From Paenibacillus taiwanensis DSM 18679 (lineage in GTDB: Bacteria > Bacillota > Bacilli > Paenibacillales > Paenibacillaceae), in NCBI RefSeq assembly GCF_000425125.1, contig NZ_AULE01000023.1, positions 310,001-374,000 on the forward strand: DNA of 64,000 nt. Direction: 5' to 3'. Every line of letters begins with the position of its first letter. Within the stretch, counting starts at the first letter, position 1. The notes beneath the pieces are model-generated. The model worked only from the letters and a program-made list of their open reading frames with translations, ran no database searches and was not told where the DNA came from. Shown in pieces: positions 1-8,119 of the stretch. A program made the translations under genes and the position numbers.

Positions 1-732
1 GGCGTGACGAAGAGTAATGGAACTATCGACTCGAAGTATTTGGATTACTTTATTCGTGAAGACCTGAAGTTGAAGGCTCCACGCACGATGGGTATTCTTA
101 AGCCGCTTAAAGTCGTCATTACGAACTATCCAGAGGGCGAAGTGGAGTGGCTGGACGCTGAAATCAACCCAGAAGTTCCAGAGATGGGTCTGCGCCAGAT
201 TCCGTTTTCGCGCGAGTTGTATATTGAGCAAGACGACTTTATGGAGAATCCTCCAAACAAGTATTTCCGCTTGTTCCCTGGCAACGAGGTGCGCTTAAAG
301 CACGCATACTTCATTAAGTGTAATGACTTTGTGAAGGATGAAGCAGGTAATGTGGTGGAAATTCATTGTACGTATGACCAAGAAACGAAGAGTGGCAGCG
401 GATTTACAGGCCGTAAAGTAAAAGGCACGATCCACTGGGTGGAAGCCACACACGCCGTTCCAGCGGAGTTCCGCTTGTACGAGCCGCTTATTCTGGATGA
501 AGCGGAAGAAGCAGAGGGCGAAGGCAGCTTCCTCGATCATTTGAACCCAAATTCGATCGTAACGGAGCAGGGCTTTGTTGAGCCAAATATGAAGGATGTG
601 CAACCTCAAGATAAATTCCAATTTTTCCGTCATGGCTACTTTAATGCTGATTCAAAGTATACGAAGGATGGCAATATTGTATTTAACTTGATTGTATCTT
701 TGAAGAGTTCTTTTGAACTGCCCAAGTCATAA
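1..732 (+). CDS. glnS: Glutaminyl-tRNA synthetase, C-terminal part (5' truncated)
   Basis: The reading frame is open from base 1 and ends at TAA 730-732, so this is the last 243 residues of a protein that begins outside the window; the GTG at 4-6 is not a credible start. The segment lines up along its length with the C-terminal part of class I glutaminyl-tRNA synthetase: the helical connection ([20 protein letters not shown]), then the two anticodon-binding beta-barrels with [45 protein letters not shown] and the terminal VSLKSSFEL. The enzyme charges tRNA-Gln in the cytoplasm. A strong terminator follows, so glnS ends its transcription unit. The catalytic HIGH and KMSKS regions are not visible here. 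Confidence 0.96.
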   Translation, partial: GVTKSNGTIDSKYLDYFIREDLKLKAPRTMGILKPLKVVITNYPEGEVEWLDAEINPEVPEMGLRQIPFSRELYIEQDDFMENPPNKYFRLFPGNEVRLKHAYFIKCNDFVKDEAGNVVEIHCTYDQETKSGSGFTGRKVKGTIHWVEATHAVPAEFRLYEPLILDEAEEAEGEGSFLDHLNPNSIVTEQGFVEPNMKDVQPQDKFQFFRHGYFNADSKYTKDGNIVFNLIVSLKSSFELPKS

Positions 733-837
733 TTTCATCTGCATGTGAAGATCGACAATTGGCTAGTCAAATAAATGTGAGGATGTTTGCGGCTTGGTCC
801 GTGGCATAACACATAAAGTACACAAGTAAGTACATGA

Positions 838-869
838 ACAGCACCGCTACTCGGCGGTGCTGTTTTTTT
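838..869 (+). terminator. Rho-independent terminator of glnS
   Basis: Perfect 10-bp stem (838-847 with 854-863), 6-base loop, then a run of seven T at 863-869. It lies about 105 bases after the glnS stop, between glnS and the convergent dehydrogenase gene. Confidence 0.9.
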
Positions 870-942
870 AAATGTCAGACAAGGAGTGTGTGCTGTATAT
901 GATGTTCACCTTAAGAGGTAAAGGAAGCACTGCTCTGTACGA

Positions 943-1686
943 TTAACGTGTTGATGAAGGCCAGGAATCAAGCTGGATGGCATTGATCGCACAAATTCGA
1001 TCCCGCGTAAGCGCAAATGTAATCGACTCGATTACATGGCGATTTGATATTTGTTGGTCGGCATGAAAATCGCGAGGTGATAGCCAATCCTCATCTAATG
1101 GCGACACATCATCAAAATTAGGCGGATATACGGCGATGACCCGAATACCTTCTGGCTTTAGCCGCTGGCGTAGTCGATCAGTGAAGCCTGCTTGAGCGAA
1201 TTTGGCAGCGTAAAATGCTTCGTGGGCGGTCTCGTGTTGATAATTAGGCAAGCCACAAACCGATATTATATTTACAATGTCAGCGGCTGTTGAGCGACGC
1301 AGCAGGGGCAGCATGTGGCGTGTTACGAGCGAGGTGCCTAAGGCGGCGGAATTAATCGTATCACTGATGGCCTCATCGGTGACACTGTCCAGATCACCTT
1401 CAAGCCAGGTAGCCCCGTTATTGACGACAATATCGATAACAGCTGTTTCCTCGGCAACTGCTGTACAGAAAGCTTGAATTTGTTGCGGACTGCACAGATC
1501 CACAATATACGTTTTTGGAAGATGTCCCGTTGTGTCTTGAATCTGTTGACACGTTTCATCCAGACTTCCTGCTTGGCGAGCCGCTAGAAACAATTCGGCT
1601 CCCATTTCTGCAAATCGAATCGCCATAGCTCTCCCTAATCCTCTTCCTGCTCCAGTGATGACAACTTTTTTTCCTGCCAAGTCCAT
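943..1686 (-). CDS. Short-chain dehydrogenase/reductase with an atypical active-site Tyr position
   Basis: A 247-residue classical-size SDR, a cytoplasmic NAD(P)-dependent oxidoreductase of unknown substrate. The start at 1686 (MDLAGKK) is preferred because CGGAGGAAAG sits 5 to 7 bases before it; an in-frame ATG at 1707 has no such site. Seen: the Rossmann motif TGAGRGLG near residue 11, the NNGA motif near 87, and a serine-bearing IISVCG strand near 137. The catalytic segment reads AFYAAKFAQAGF, giving Tyr-x-x-Lys rather than the family's Tyr-x-x-x-Lys, with Phe at the usual Tyr position. Either a shifted Tyr serves, as may hold for this subfamily, or activity is altered. It stands alone; a 28-bp inverted repeat lies about 130 bases upstream of the start. 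Confidence 0.85.
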   Translation of the reverse strand: MDLAGKKVVITGAGRGLGRAMAIRFAEMGAELFLAARQAGSLDETCQQIQDTTGHLPKTYIVDLCSPQQIQAFCTAVAEETAVIDIVVNNGATWLEGDLDSVTDEAISDTINSAALGTSLVTRHMLPLLRRSTAADIVNIISVCGLPNYQHETAHEAFYAAKFAQAGFTDRLRQRLKPEGIRVIAVYPPNFDDVSPLDEDWLSPRDFHADQQISNRHVIESITFALTRDRICAINAIQLDSWPSSTR

Positions 1687-1817
1687 AGTTCTTTCCTCCG
1701 TCTGCAAACGATTTGTCCCTACAAGTAGAAAGGTATATGCTGTAAGCGCGAAGTAAACCAGCCAGTTGTAGAGCGATCATATTAGACCGCTCATAAAAAG
1801 GCTAGTTAGCCTCTCCT

Positions 1818-1845
1818 ACATTCTAAACATAAATGTTTAAAATGT
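1818..1845. repeat. 28-bp inverted repeat upstream of the dehydrogenase gene
   Basis: Two 13-base arms (1818-1830 and 1833-1845) separated by AA are complementary except at one position. The element is AT-rich and sits upstream of the minus-strand SDR gene, where an operator would be expected. No regulator gene adjoins it, so the role is inferred. Confidence 0.4.
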
Positions 1846-1914
1846 ATAGTTATAGCGTCGATATAGAGGGAATTGGATTGGCATGGGAGCAGCACCATAT
1901 GACCACATCACACC

Positions 1915-1947
1915 AAAAGCCCGTCGCCAGCATAAAGAGGGACGGGC
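1915..1947 (-). terminator. Terminator of the Gfo/Idh-TIM barrel operon
   Basis: On the minus strand a perfect 7-bp GC-rich stem (1947-1941 with 1925-1919) is followed by TTTT. It lies about 100 bases after the Gfo/Idh stop codon at 2046. Confidence 0.65.
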
Positions 1948-2045
1948 ACTAAACGGTAACACCTTTAAAATGTGAAGATGAATAGGTGTTGTGGATCTTA
2001 ACTTATCTGTATTCACAAGTATTCGACATTCATAAGCATTCGGGG

Positions 2046-3164
2046 TTACAGCTGAAGAGCTGTTGATACGGACAGATCAGCTACTTCATCGGCTGTCACT
2101 TCGCGTCCAAGCTTGCTGGACAGGTAAATTCCTTCGCTAATGAGCATCGTATCAAGAGCGAGTTGGGCAGTTGGCAGCAGCGGCACAATACCCTGAAGAG
2201 CAGCAATCCAATGATGCTGTGAGGAATCGTATGCCCATTCCGTATCTCGCAGCATATGCCAGCGGCGGTCCATCGCCTCAAGATCAATCGTGGCATCGAA
2301 ATCGATATCACAATCCGTATAATGATAGCTTAATCCCTCTGTATCTTTAGCAGCTGGCAAACGGATTCCTCCTGTTGCTCCTACGATGCTGCTTCCTTCA
2401 AAAGCTCCCATATGAATGGACCAAGCCTCAATGATATCTAGCGTGATGCCACCTTCAAACTTTACAAGGCCTACACCAAGCTCTTCTACATCAAACTGGC
2501 TAATATGTCGTCGTTCGGCAAGCATATCCATCTCTTGATAGGTTTGCCCGCTAATCCGCACAGGTTTAGGAAGGCCTAGCAAATATAACAGCTGGGAGAT
2601 GTGGTATACGCCCATGTCATACATAGCTCCACCCGAGGCGGTAGCTTTGCGGGTAAAGGCAGGTGTTCCGTAACCATCAACGTAAGGTCGACCACGGCGT
2701 CGGTAGCCTGTTGAACGTGCATGGTACAGCCTGCCGAGCTTTCCTCCGTCAATAATGGCTTTGGCAGCCTTAGTTTCTTTGGCGTACAAATTGCCAAGCT
2801 GGATGTGCAGCAGCTTGCCGGACGCTGTTGCTGTCTCCATCATTGCAATGGCATCACGATAGGAGCCTGCGATTGGCTTTTCACAGTAGACATGCTTTCC
2901 AGCTTGCAGCGCCTCGATTGCAATTGGCGCGTGAAGATTGTTATGCAGGCAGACGTCGATGGCATCGATGTCATCACGATGCAGCAGCTCGCGGAAGTTA
3001 CTAGTGTATACGGGAATATTGTACTGAGCAGCTACACCTTGTGCCTCAACCAGATTTGTATCACATACGGCAACAAGCTCTGCGTCCTTTATTTTAGAAT
3101 ATTGATCTAGGTGATGCTTGCCGATTTGGCCCACTCCGATAACGGCTATTCTCTTGGCTGTCAA
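2046..3164 (-). CDS. Gfo/Idh/MocA family oxidoreductase
   Basis: A 372-residue NAD(P)-dependent sugar or cyclitol dehydrogenase of the Gfo/Idh/MocA family. The start is TTG at 3164, set by GGAGGGC 6 bases upstream. Seen: the nucleotide-binding IGVGQIG near residue 9, the family motif YCEKPIAG near residue 93 with its Lys, and DMGVYHI near residue 183, which holds the Asp and His typical of the active site. The C-terminal half forms the expected alpha/beta substrate domain. It follows a xylose-isomerase-like gene by 90 bases on the same strand, and a terminator follows it, so the two form a small operon. Substrate cannot be told from sequence; inositol-like or glucoside oxidation is typical of such pairs. 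Confidence 0.9.
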   Translation of the reverse strand: MTAKRIAVIGVGQIGKHHLDQYSKIKDAELVAVCDTNLVEAQGVAAQYNIPVYTSNFRELLHRDDIDAIDVCLHNNLHAPIAIEALQAGKHVYCEKPIAGSYRDAIAMMETATASGKLLHIQLGNLYAKETKAAKAIIDGGKLGRLYHARSTGYRRRGRPYVDGYGTPAFTRKATASGGAMYDMGVYHISQLLYLLGLPKPVRISGQTYQEMDMLAERRHISQFDVEELGVGLVKFEGGITLDIIEAWSIHMGAFEGSSIVGATGGIRLPAAKDTEGLSYHYTDCDIDFDATIDLEAMDRRWHMLRDTEWAYDSSQHHWIAALQGIVPLLPTAQLALDTMLISEGIYLSSKLGREVTADEVADLSVSTALQL

Positions 3165-3254
3165 TTTGAAGCCCTCCTTGCTTGACGTGTGACGGAAGAT
3201 ATAAGCAGATAAGCAGCAGTAATTAAGTTAGTTTATCTTGTACAAAATGTGAGT

Positions 3255-4124
3255 TTATTCTAGTTGAGAGGACGACGTGGCTGCAACAGCTGCCTCTAGG
3301 TGACTTTGCAATTGTTGCAGTGCATGAGCAATGGCTGCACGTTGGTCCTGTGGGGCATTATACTCAACTGCCCAGAACCCTTCATAGCCTGCCTGAAGGA
3401 GTGGGCTGAGCAAGGCTGGTGCATGATCAGCTTGTAGTGTCTTCTGATCGATGTGCACATGCTTGGTCCAAGGAATTACTTGCGCGTCGCCTGCAAGCGC
3501 AAATTGCTGTCTTTCCTCTGAGGAGCTGCTGCTGCGTGCATAAGACGGCACGGCGTGCTGCCATCTTCCGAGGTGCAGCAATACACCGTAATTTGGATGG
3601 TTGACCGCTTCAGAAATGCGGACGATTGAGGCAGGATTCAAGGCAAAGCCGGTATGATTTTCGGGCCCGACCCAGTAACCGCCCTCGGCAGCCCGCGCAG
3701 CGTATTCGTGGTAGCGCGTGGCAATGTACGTAAGCGCCTCATCGGACATCGTATCGGAGCCGTGCATTACCGCATCGATGCGGACGGACTTGGCGCCTAG
3801 CATCTCGGCAGCTCTAAGGTGGGACAATGCGTTCTGGTGCAGTGCTTCACGCACCTCTGGGTCCGGGTCCCATAGATGGGCTGTATCCACTGCTATATTG
3901 GCCAGTGTCATCTCCCGTTCCTTGAGGGCCTGTGCAATTCGTTTTATCGTATCGTCATCGGCGACCGCCCAGAGTGGCCGTGACGTATCAGCAAAGAAGG
4001 CATTCCAAAGATCGATTGCCTGAAGTCCGAATTGCGTATGCACCGTCTCTATATAAGAGAAGACGTCCATTTTTCCTTCCACGCGTAAGTTGTTAAAAGA
4101 AAATCCGCCAATCGATATGTTCAT
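3255..4124 (-). CDS. Sugar phosphate isomerase/epimerase, IolE/xylose-isomerase-like TIM barrel
   Basis: A 289-residue member of the AP-endonuclease-2/xylose isomerase-like superfamily, which isomerise, epimerise or dehydrate sugars with a divalent metal. Candidate metal ligands are visible in order: RIDAVMHG (Asp), WVGPENHTG (Glu), KHVHID (His) and VEYNAP (Glu). The start at 4124 has AAGGAGG 11 bases upstream. It is the first gene of a two-gene operon with the Gfo/Idh dehydrogenase, so the pair probably processes one carbohydrate. A consensus-perfect cre box lies about 105 bases upstream. The C-terminal residues after 275 are Ala/Ser-rich and look disordered. Substrate unknown. Confidence 0.85.
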   Translation of the reverse strand: MNISIGGFSFNNLRVEGKMDVFSYIETVHTQFGLQAIDLWNAFFADTSRPLWAVADDDTIKRIAQALKEREMTLANIAVDTAHLWDPDPEVREALHQNALSHLRAAEMLGAKSVRIDAVMHGSDTMSDEALTYIATRYHEYAARAAEGGYWVGPENHTGFALNPASIVRISEAVNHPNYGVLLHLGRWQHAVPSYARSSSSSEERQQFALAGDAQVIPWTKHVHIDQKTLQADHAPALLSPLLQAGYEGFWAVEYNAPQDQRAAIAHALQQLQSHLEAAVAATSSSQLE

Positions 4125-4227
4125 GGTGGGTTGAACCTCCTTCGAATGCTATTTATACAATATGTCACATCATACATTCGAGCGTAGCAGATAATAAGCG
4201 ACAGAACAAAGTCATTTGTGAGCAAAA

Positions 4228-4241
4228 TGATACCGTTTACA
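4228..4241. promoter_or_regulatory. cre site (CcpA box)
   Basis: TGATACCGTTTACA fits every fixed position of the catabolite-responsive element consensus TGWNANCGNTNWCA. It lies between the divergent IolE-like gene (start 4124) and the VanW gene (start 4432), closer to the sugar gene, which is the more likely target. Confidence 0.7.
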
Positions 4242-4431
4242 TGGGGATATTTGCCTTGATCTCGATATAACGCCCTCAAGCTGACTTTTCTACAGAATCG
4301 CAGCCTGTTTTGTATGTAATGACCTTAATCTTGACACGATAAGGAAAGATAACCAATTCGGTAAACGCCTTGTAACCACATCAGCTCCATTTTTCGGTAT
4401 AGTGATAGCAGGAGGGGAGGTATGGCATTCC

Positions 4432-5934
4432 ATGCTTGAGGAAGAACAAGCAAATAACAATGAATCTGTTGAGAACGACAAGGAGCAGACCAAGCCTTCT
4501 ATCGTGTCTTATTTACATCATATATGGAAGAAATATACGATATACATTTTAACAGCGGCGAGTATCCTCTTCATTGTAATTGCAAGCGGTGGCTGGTTTA
4601 TATGGAACACGATGAACGATAACAACCTTCCTGCCGGATATCGAGTATTTGGCTTAGATGCAAAAGGGATGAAGCCTGATCAATTGCGAGAACAGATGCA
4701 GCGGCGGATTGAATCGTGGGAGCAGACAAAGATCGTCTTTATTCCAGATCGAACAGACGCTACGCTCAGCAATCTGGCCTCACAATCGCTTACATTAAAG
4801 GAACTGGGCATCTCGTTTAACAGTGTGGAAGCGGAGCAGCAACTTGAGGACTGGAGCAACGGTGGCTTCTGGAAGAGACTACAGCTGAAGGGTGAGCTGC
4901 CTACTCAAAATGTTAGCGGTGCTATAACTGTCGATCAGGAACAGCTGTGGCGGACGATGAGTGATACTTATGGCGAGGCCATTAATCGTAAGCCGAAAGA
5001 TGCTGAAGTGCGATATGATATACCTTTAAAACCTAGTTATGTAAAGGAAACGGACGGTATCGAGCTGGATGCATTTCAGTTAAAGCAGCAGTTGACGGAG
5101 CAAGTATCCAAATACGTACTAAACAAACAAGAGCAGGCTAGATTGTTAATGCTGCGAATGCCGCTAATTACAGTGCCTGCAAACGTTACGCTCAGTACGT
5201 TGCAGCAGCGCAAGCCAAACGCACTTCTTGCTGAATATACGACCCGAATCGCCGATAGCGGTAAAGGACATTATCATAATATTGAAGCGAGTGCTAAAGT
5301 GTTAAATGGACTAGTTCTTCACCCAGGTCAGCGTGTAAGGTATCAAGATATTGCCGATAAGACGGAGCAAAAGTATGGGTTGCAGGAAGCTCCGGTCATA
5401 GAGAAGGGCAAGCTCATAGATGGCATTGGCGGCGGCTTGTGCCAGACGTCCACCACGATGTACAATGCGGCGCTGCGCAGCGGGCTTCAAATTGTGGAGC
5501 GTCAATCCCACTCGCTCCCTGTTGGTTATGTGCCCTTGGGGCTGGATGCAACTTATTCGGACAATGGTCCCGATTTGGTTATTCGTAACAACACGGAGGG
5601 CGACGTCGTTTGGACCAGTCGAGTGGAGGATCATAAGCTTACGATTCGGCTTTATGGGCAGAAAGAGTCTGGAACGACGTATCAAGTCGAAACGAGACTT
5701 GTGAAAGAGACGCAGCCTGCTTCGGTGTACGAGTTTAAAGGGGTTACAAAAGAAAAGCAAACCCATGTATTACAAAAGGGTAGAGCGGGCTATGTCCTTG
5801 AAACTTATCGCATTAAACTTGTGAACGGGATTGCGGTTGCAAGAGAGAAGCTAAGCAACTCGGTCTATCGCTCGCAGCCGACGCATTATACCGTTGAGGA
5901 GACGCAATTTGTTCATACACCAACAACGCCGTAG
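4432..5934 (+). CDS. VanW-domain membrane-anchored protein (YoaR-like)
   Basis: A 500-residue protein with a hydrophilic N-terminus, one membrane segment at about residues 34-56, and a large extracellular part. The region before the VanW domain resembles the putative peptidoglycan-binding repeats seen in this family. The VanW domain itself carries GGGLCQTSTTMYNAAL near residues 333-348, then RQSHSLPVGYVPLGLDA. The C-terminal 80 residues are beta-rich with a short G5-like stretch. ATG 4432 is chosen because GGAGGGGAGG ends 11 bases upstream. VanW proteins are linked to cell-wall modification but their activity is not established. Single gene; its stop codon lies inside a hairpin. Confidence 0.85.
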   Translation: MLEEEQANNNESVENDKEQTKPSIVSYLHHIWKKYTIYILTAASILFIVIASGGWFIWNTMNDNNLPAGYRVFGLDAKGMKPDQLREQMQRRIESWEQTKIVFIPDRTDATLSNLASQSLTLKELGISFNSVEAEQQLEDWSNGGFWKRLQLKGELPTQNVSGAITVDQEQLWRTMSDTYGEAINRKPKDAEVRYDIPLKPSYVKETDGIELDAFQLKQQLTEQVSKYVLNKQEQARLLMLRMPLITVPANVTLSTLQQRKPNALLAEYTTRIADSGKGHYHNIEASAKVLNGLVLHPGQRVRYQDIADKTEQKYGLQEAPVIEKGKLIDGIGGGLCQTSTTMYNAALRSGLQIVERQSHSLPVGYVPLGLDATYSDNGPDLVIRNNTEGDVVWTSRVEDHKLTIRLYGQKESGTTYQVETRLVKETQPASVYEFKGVTKEKQTHVLQKGRAGYVLETYRIKLVNGIAVAREKLSNSVYRSQPTHYTVEETQFVHTPTTP

Positions 5935-5955
5935 CTGAGAGCTACGGCGTTGTTT
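5922..5955 (+). terminator. Hairpin containing the VanW stop codon
   Basis: A perfect 15-bp stem (5922-5936 with 5940-5954) with a 3-base loop; the TAG stop at 5932-5934 lies in the left arm. The T tract after it is short (about 3), so it may terminate weakly or protect the 3' end. Confidence 0.6.
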
Positions 5956-6103
5956 ATAAGGGGAACTAATCGGGTATCCATTTATATGAAGTTATACGAT
6001 GTCATGTTTCGGATCAGAGGTGAAGATGTTTAGGGTGAGGAATGAAACAACCGGGGGAATCAAGCTCCAAGTCCCGTTTATTAATTCTTCTCGTTTCTAA
6101 GCT

Positions 6104-6985
6104 TTATGCACGCTTGGCGCCAACGTATGTTTTCTGTGCCCAACTGGAACCCATGCTGGATACTTTGACACTTCGCGCGGAACCTGAATTGGCTTCAATA
6201 AACTTATTGTCGCCGACATAGATTCCAACGTGAGTAATCCGAGTTCCTCCAGAAGAGAAGAAGACAAGATCTCCTTTTTGAGGATTTTTCATCAAAGTGC
6301 CTAACGATTTGTACATATCATGCGCCGTGCGTGGCAACGCTGTTCCATGTTTGCGGAATACGTAATTTACGAATCCTGAACAATCAAAGCCGTTAGGCGA
6401 AGTGCCTCCCCACACATAAGGTACACCAAGATAACTGTAGGCCGAATTTAAAATTTTATTGGCTTGAGTCGTAGGCGCCGGGGAGCTTGTTGTGACTTCA
6501 GGTATCTCCTTGTAACGGTTCACCTGTGGCAGTGACTTTGTTAAAGAAGGGTCCCATTTAAATTGCAAATTCATCTGGTCAATGAGAAAACGAAAAGGCA
6601 CGTATGTATTGTTCTGATAGGACCACGGGCCGTCTCCCATTTGGACAGCTTGTCCATCCACTACGACTTGGCTGTCGCCGGTGCGAAAGCGAAGCTTCTT
6701 AGTACCGTCAGTAATCGTAATTTCCAAGTGATCTTCATCTATAGTAGACCATTCCAGGTCATAATTCATTTGATCCGCAAATGCACGCAGGGGAACGTAA
6801 AGGTTCTCTCCGCCTTCCAGAATAGGAACTGTTCCGTTAAACTGGACCGTATTATTATTGATTGTCATCGAAATATTTTTTGCGCTTGTATCTGCGTAAG
6901 CTTTTGTGCCGAGCGCGCCGTCCGACAAGAGCATGCATCCAAAAACAGCGCTCGCAATAAGAGCAGCTCGTACTGCAACCTTCAA
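6104..6985 (-). CDS. Exported NlpC/P60 cell-wall hydrolase with copper amine oxidase-like N-terminal domain
   Basis: A 293-residue protein with a signal peptide (residues 1-31, ending AYA), a copper-amine-oxidase-like N-terminal domain pair at about 38-155 (VPLRAFADQMNYDLEW and VPFRFLIDQMNLQFKW repeats), a Ser/Thr/Pro linker, and an NlpC/P60 domain from about 178 to the end. The catalytic Cys is in FDCSGFV (about residue 202), the His in THVGIYVG near 252, and the third polar residue lies in FIEANSG. Such enzymes cut gamma-D-Glu-meso-DAP bonds in peptidoglycan. The start is TTG at 6985 after GAGGAGGCG. A near-consensus sigma-A promoter lies upstream at 7128-7156, giving a leader of about 135 nt. 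Confidence 0.92.
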   Translation of the reverse strand: MKVAVRAALIASAVFGCMLLSDGALGTKAYADTSAKNISMTINNNTVQFNGTVPILEGGENLYVPLRAFADQMNYDLEWSTIDEDHLEITITDGTKKLRFRTGDSQVVVDGQAVQMGDGPWSYQNNTYVPFRFLIDQMNLQFKWDPSLTKSLPQVNRYKEIPEVTTSSPAPTTQANKILNSAYSYLGVPYVWGGTSPNGFDCSGFVNYVFRKHGTALPRTAHDMYKSLGTLMKNPQKGDLVFFSSGGTRITHVGIYVGDNKFIEANSGSARSVKVSSMGSSWAQKTYVGAKRA

Positions 6986-7127
6986 AACATCGCCTCCTCA
7001 ATAGTTGTCTGCCATCTGTGTTATGTCGTGTGCGACGTTCAGTGGACATACACGATCCTACCATATCAATGGTAAATCTACCAATAGTCTGGGAGAACCA
7101 TTTATGACAGAATTGTAATTTATAAAA

Positions 7128-7156
7128 ATTATCTTACAAAATTGTAACCTTGTCAA
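7128..7156 (-). promoter_or_regulatory. Sigma-A promoter for the NlpC/P60 gene
   Basis: On the minus strand TTGACA (7156-7151), a 17-base spacer, then GATAAT (7133-7128). Transcription would begin near 7121. This explains most of the 397-base gap 6986-7382; the rest shows only a 6-bp palindrome near 7058-7073 and a weak hairpin near 7245-7290. Confidence 0.75.
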
Positions 7157-7382
7157 AGGATCAGGCATAGGTAATGTATTCCTGCGACAGTTTGTGGATG
7201 AGGGCGATCCGTATGTTGGACCGATATAAGACAGTTTTGTGAACAGAGCCCTTATTGTTATGGATCAGGGGCTGTTTTAAGTTTGCATCCGAGCTGTAAT
7301 GGGTAATAAGCCTTGATCGTGGCGCTCAAACGATCTGAACACTGGATATCGTTACAATCGATGAACAGGGAGGCTTATTGCC

Positions 7383-7850
7383 ATGCAAGTATCACTTAGA
7401 AGAGTTCAACATGATCAGCATCTAGGAGTGGCGCATACACACAGTATCAGAATTGATCCAAGAACGTTCAGCGAAGGTGATGATGCTGGATTTCGTCCTT
7501 CAGAACTATGGATGCTAGGACTTGCTTCCTGTCTAGGGCGCTCCATTCAACAGTACGCGGATAAACAGGGGTGGACCATTCAGCATCTTGGTATTGAAGT
7601 AGAGGATGCTCTGGATGAATACAATCATATTCAGCAGCTGACTTTTTATTTGCGTACAGAAGGTATTGCTTATGCTGCACGTGTGGAAATGTTTCAAGCC
7701 GTGCGCTATGGCAGCAAGCTGCTGCGTACTGTGAGTTCGGAAATTAACATTCGATTTGTAGATCAGACTTCCTCACCGCAGGTGCCACGTCAGCATTCTG
7801 ATAGTCTAGGGGAAAGTGTGAGTAAGGGTAAAGAGCTTTACCTCGTATAG
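7383..7850 (+). CDS. OsmC/Ohr-family protein with a single conserved cysteine
   Basis: A 155-residue OsmC-fold protein. It shows the family helix FRPSELWMLGLASCLGRSIQQYA with the peroxidatic-type Cys near residue 50, preceded by an N-terminal beta-strand region with IDPRTFSEGDD. The second (resolving) Cys used by Ohr and OsmC peroxidases is absent: this is the only Cys in the protein. It may therefore act with an external thiol or be a non-peroxidase member. The last 30 residues are polar and probably disordered. ATG 7383 has GGGAGG 10 bases upstream. Monocistronic, with a terminator at 7941-7979. Confidence 0.75.
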   Translation: MQVSLRRVQHDQHLGVAHTHSIRIDPRTFSEGDDAGFRPSELWMLGLASCLGRSIQQYADKQGWTIQHLGIEVEDALDEYNHIQQLTFYLRTEGIAYAARVEMFQAVRYGSKLLRTVSSEINIRFVDQTSSPQVPRQHSDSLGESVSKGKELYLV

Positions 7851-7940
7851 GCTTCACACAGGACTTTGTTAAGGTGTACGCATTATATATGACGGGTTCC
7901 GCCATTGAAGAGGGGAACACGCATCATTAGGATATACTAG

Positions 7941-7979
7941 AAGAGGCAGACCGGACTCGCTTCGGCACATGCCTCTTTT
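7941..7979 (+). terminator. Terminator after the OsmC-like gene
   Basis: 8-bp stem (7941-7948 with 7970-7977) enclosing a small inner hairpin, followed by TTTTGTTTG. Confidence 0.7.
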
Positions 7980-8119
7980 GTTTGTGTGCAGCGGTATATT
8001 CGTATTATAAGGTAAAATATGGAATGTAATATTATCGCGGTCGCGAACCTATACGAAGATATAGATTACGTTTACAATAGATAAGGTACCTGCATGCAGT
8101 AGATGAAAGGAACAAGATC

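Noticed and set aside
4-732. GTG at position 4 as a true start of the first gene
   Set aside because: The frame is open to the window edge and the product is clearly the C-terminal part of a longer synthetase.
4331-4353. TTGACA followed by GATAAC upstream of the VanW gene
   Set aside because: Spacer is 11 bases, too short for a sigma-A promoter, and no good -10 lies at 17 bases.
7245-7290. Hairpin AGCCCTT/AGGGGCT followed by GTTTTAAG
   Set aside because: One mismatch or wobble, weak T tract, and no plus-strand gene ends there.
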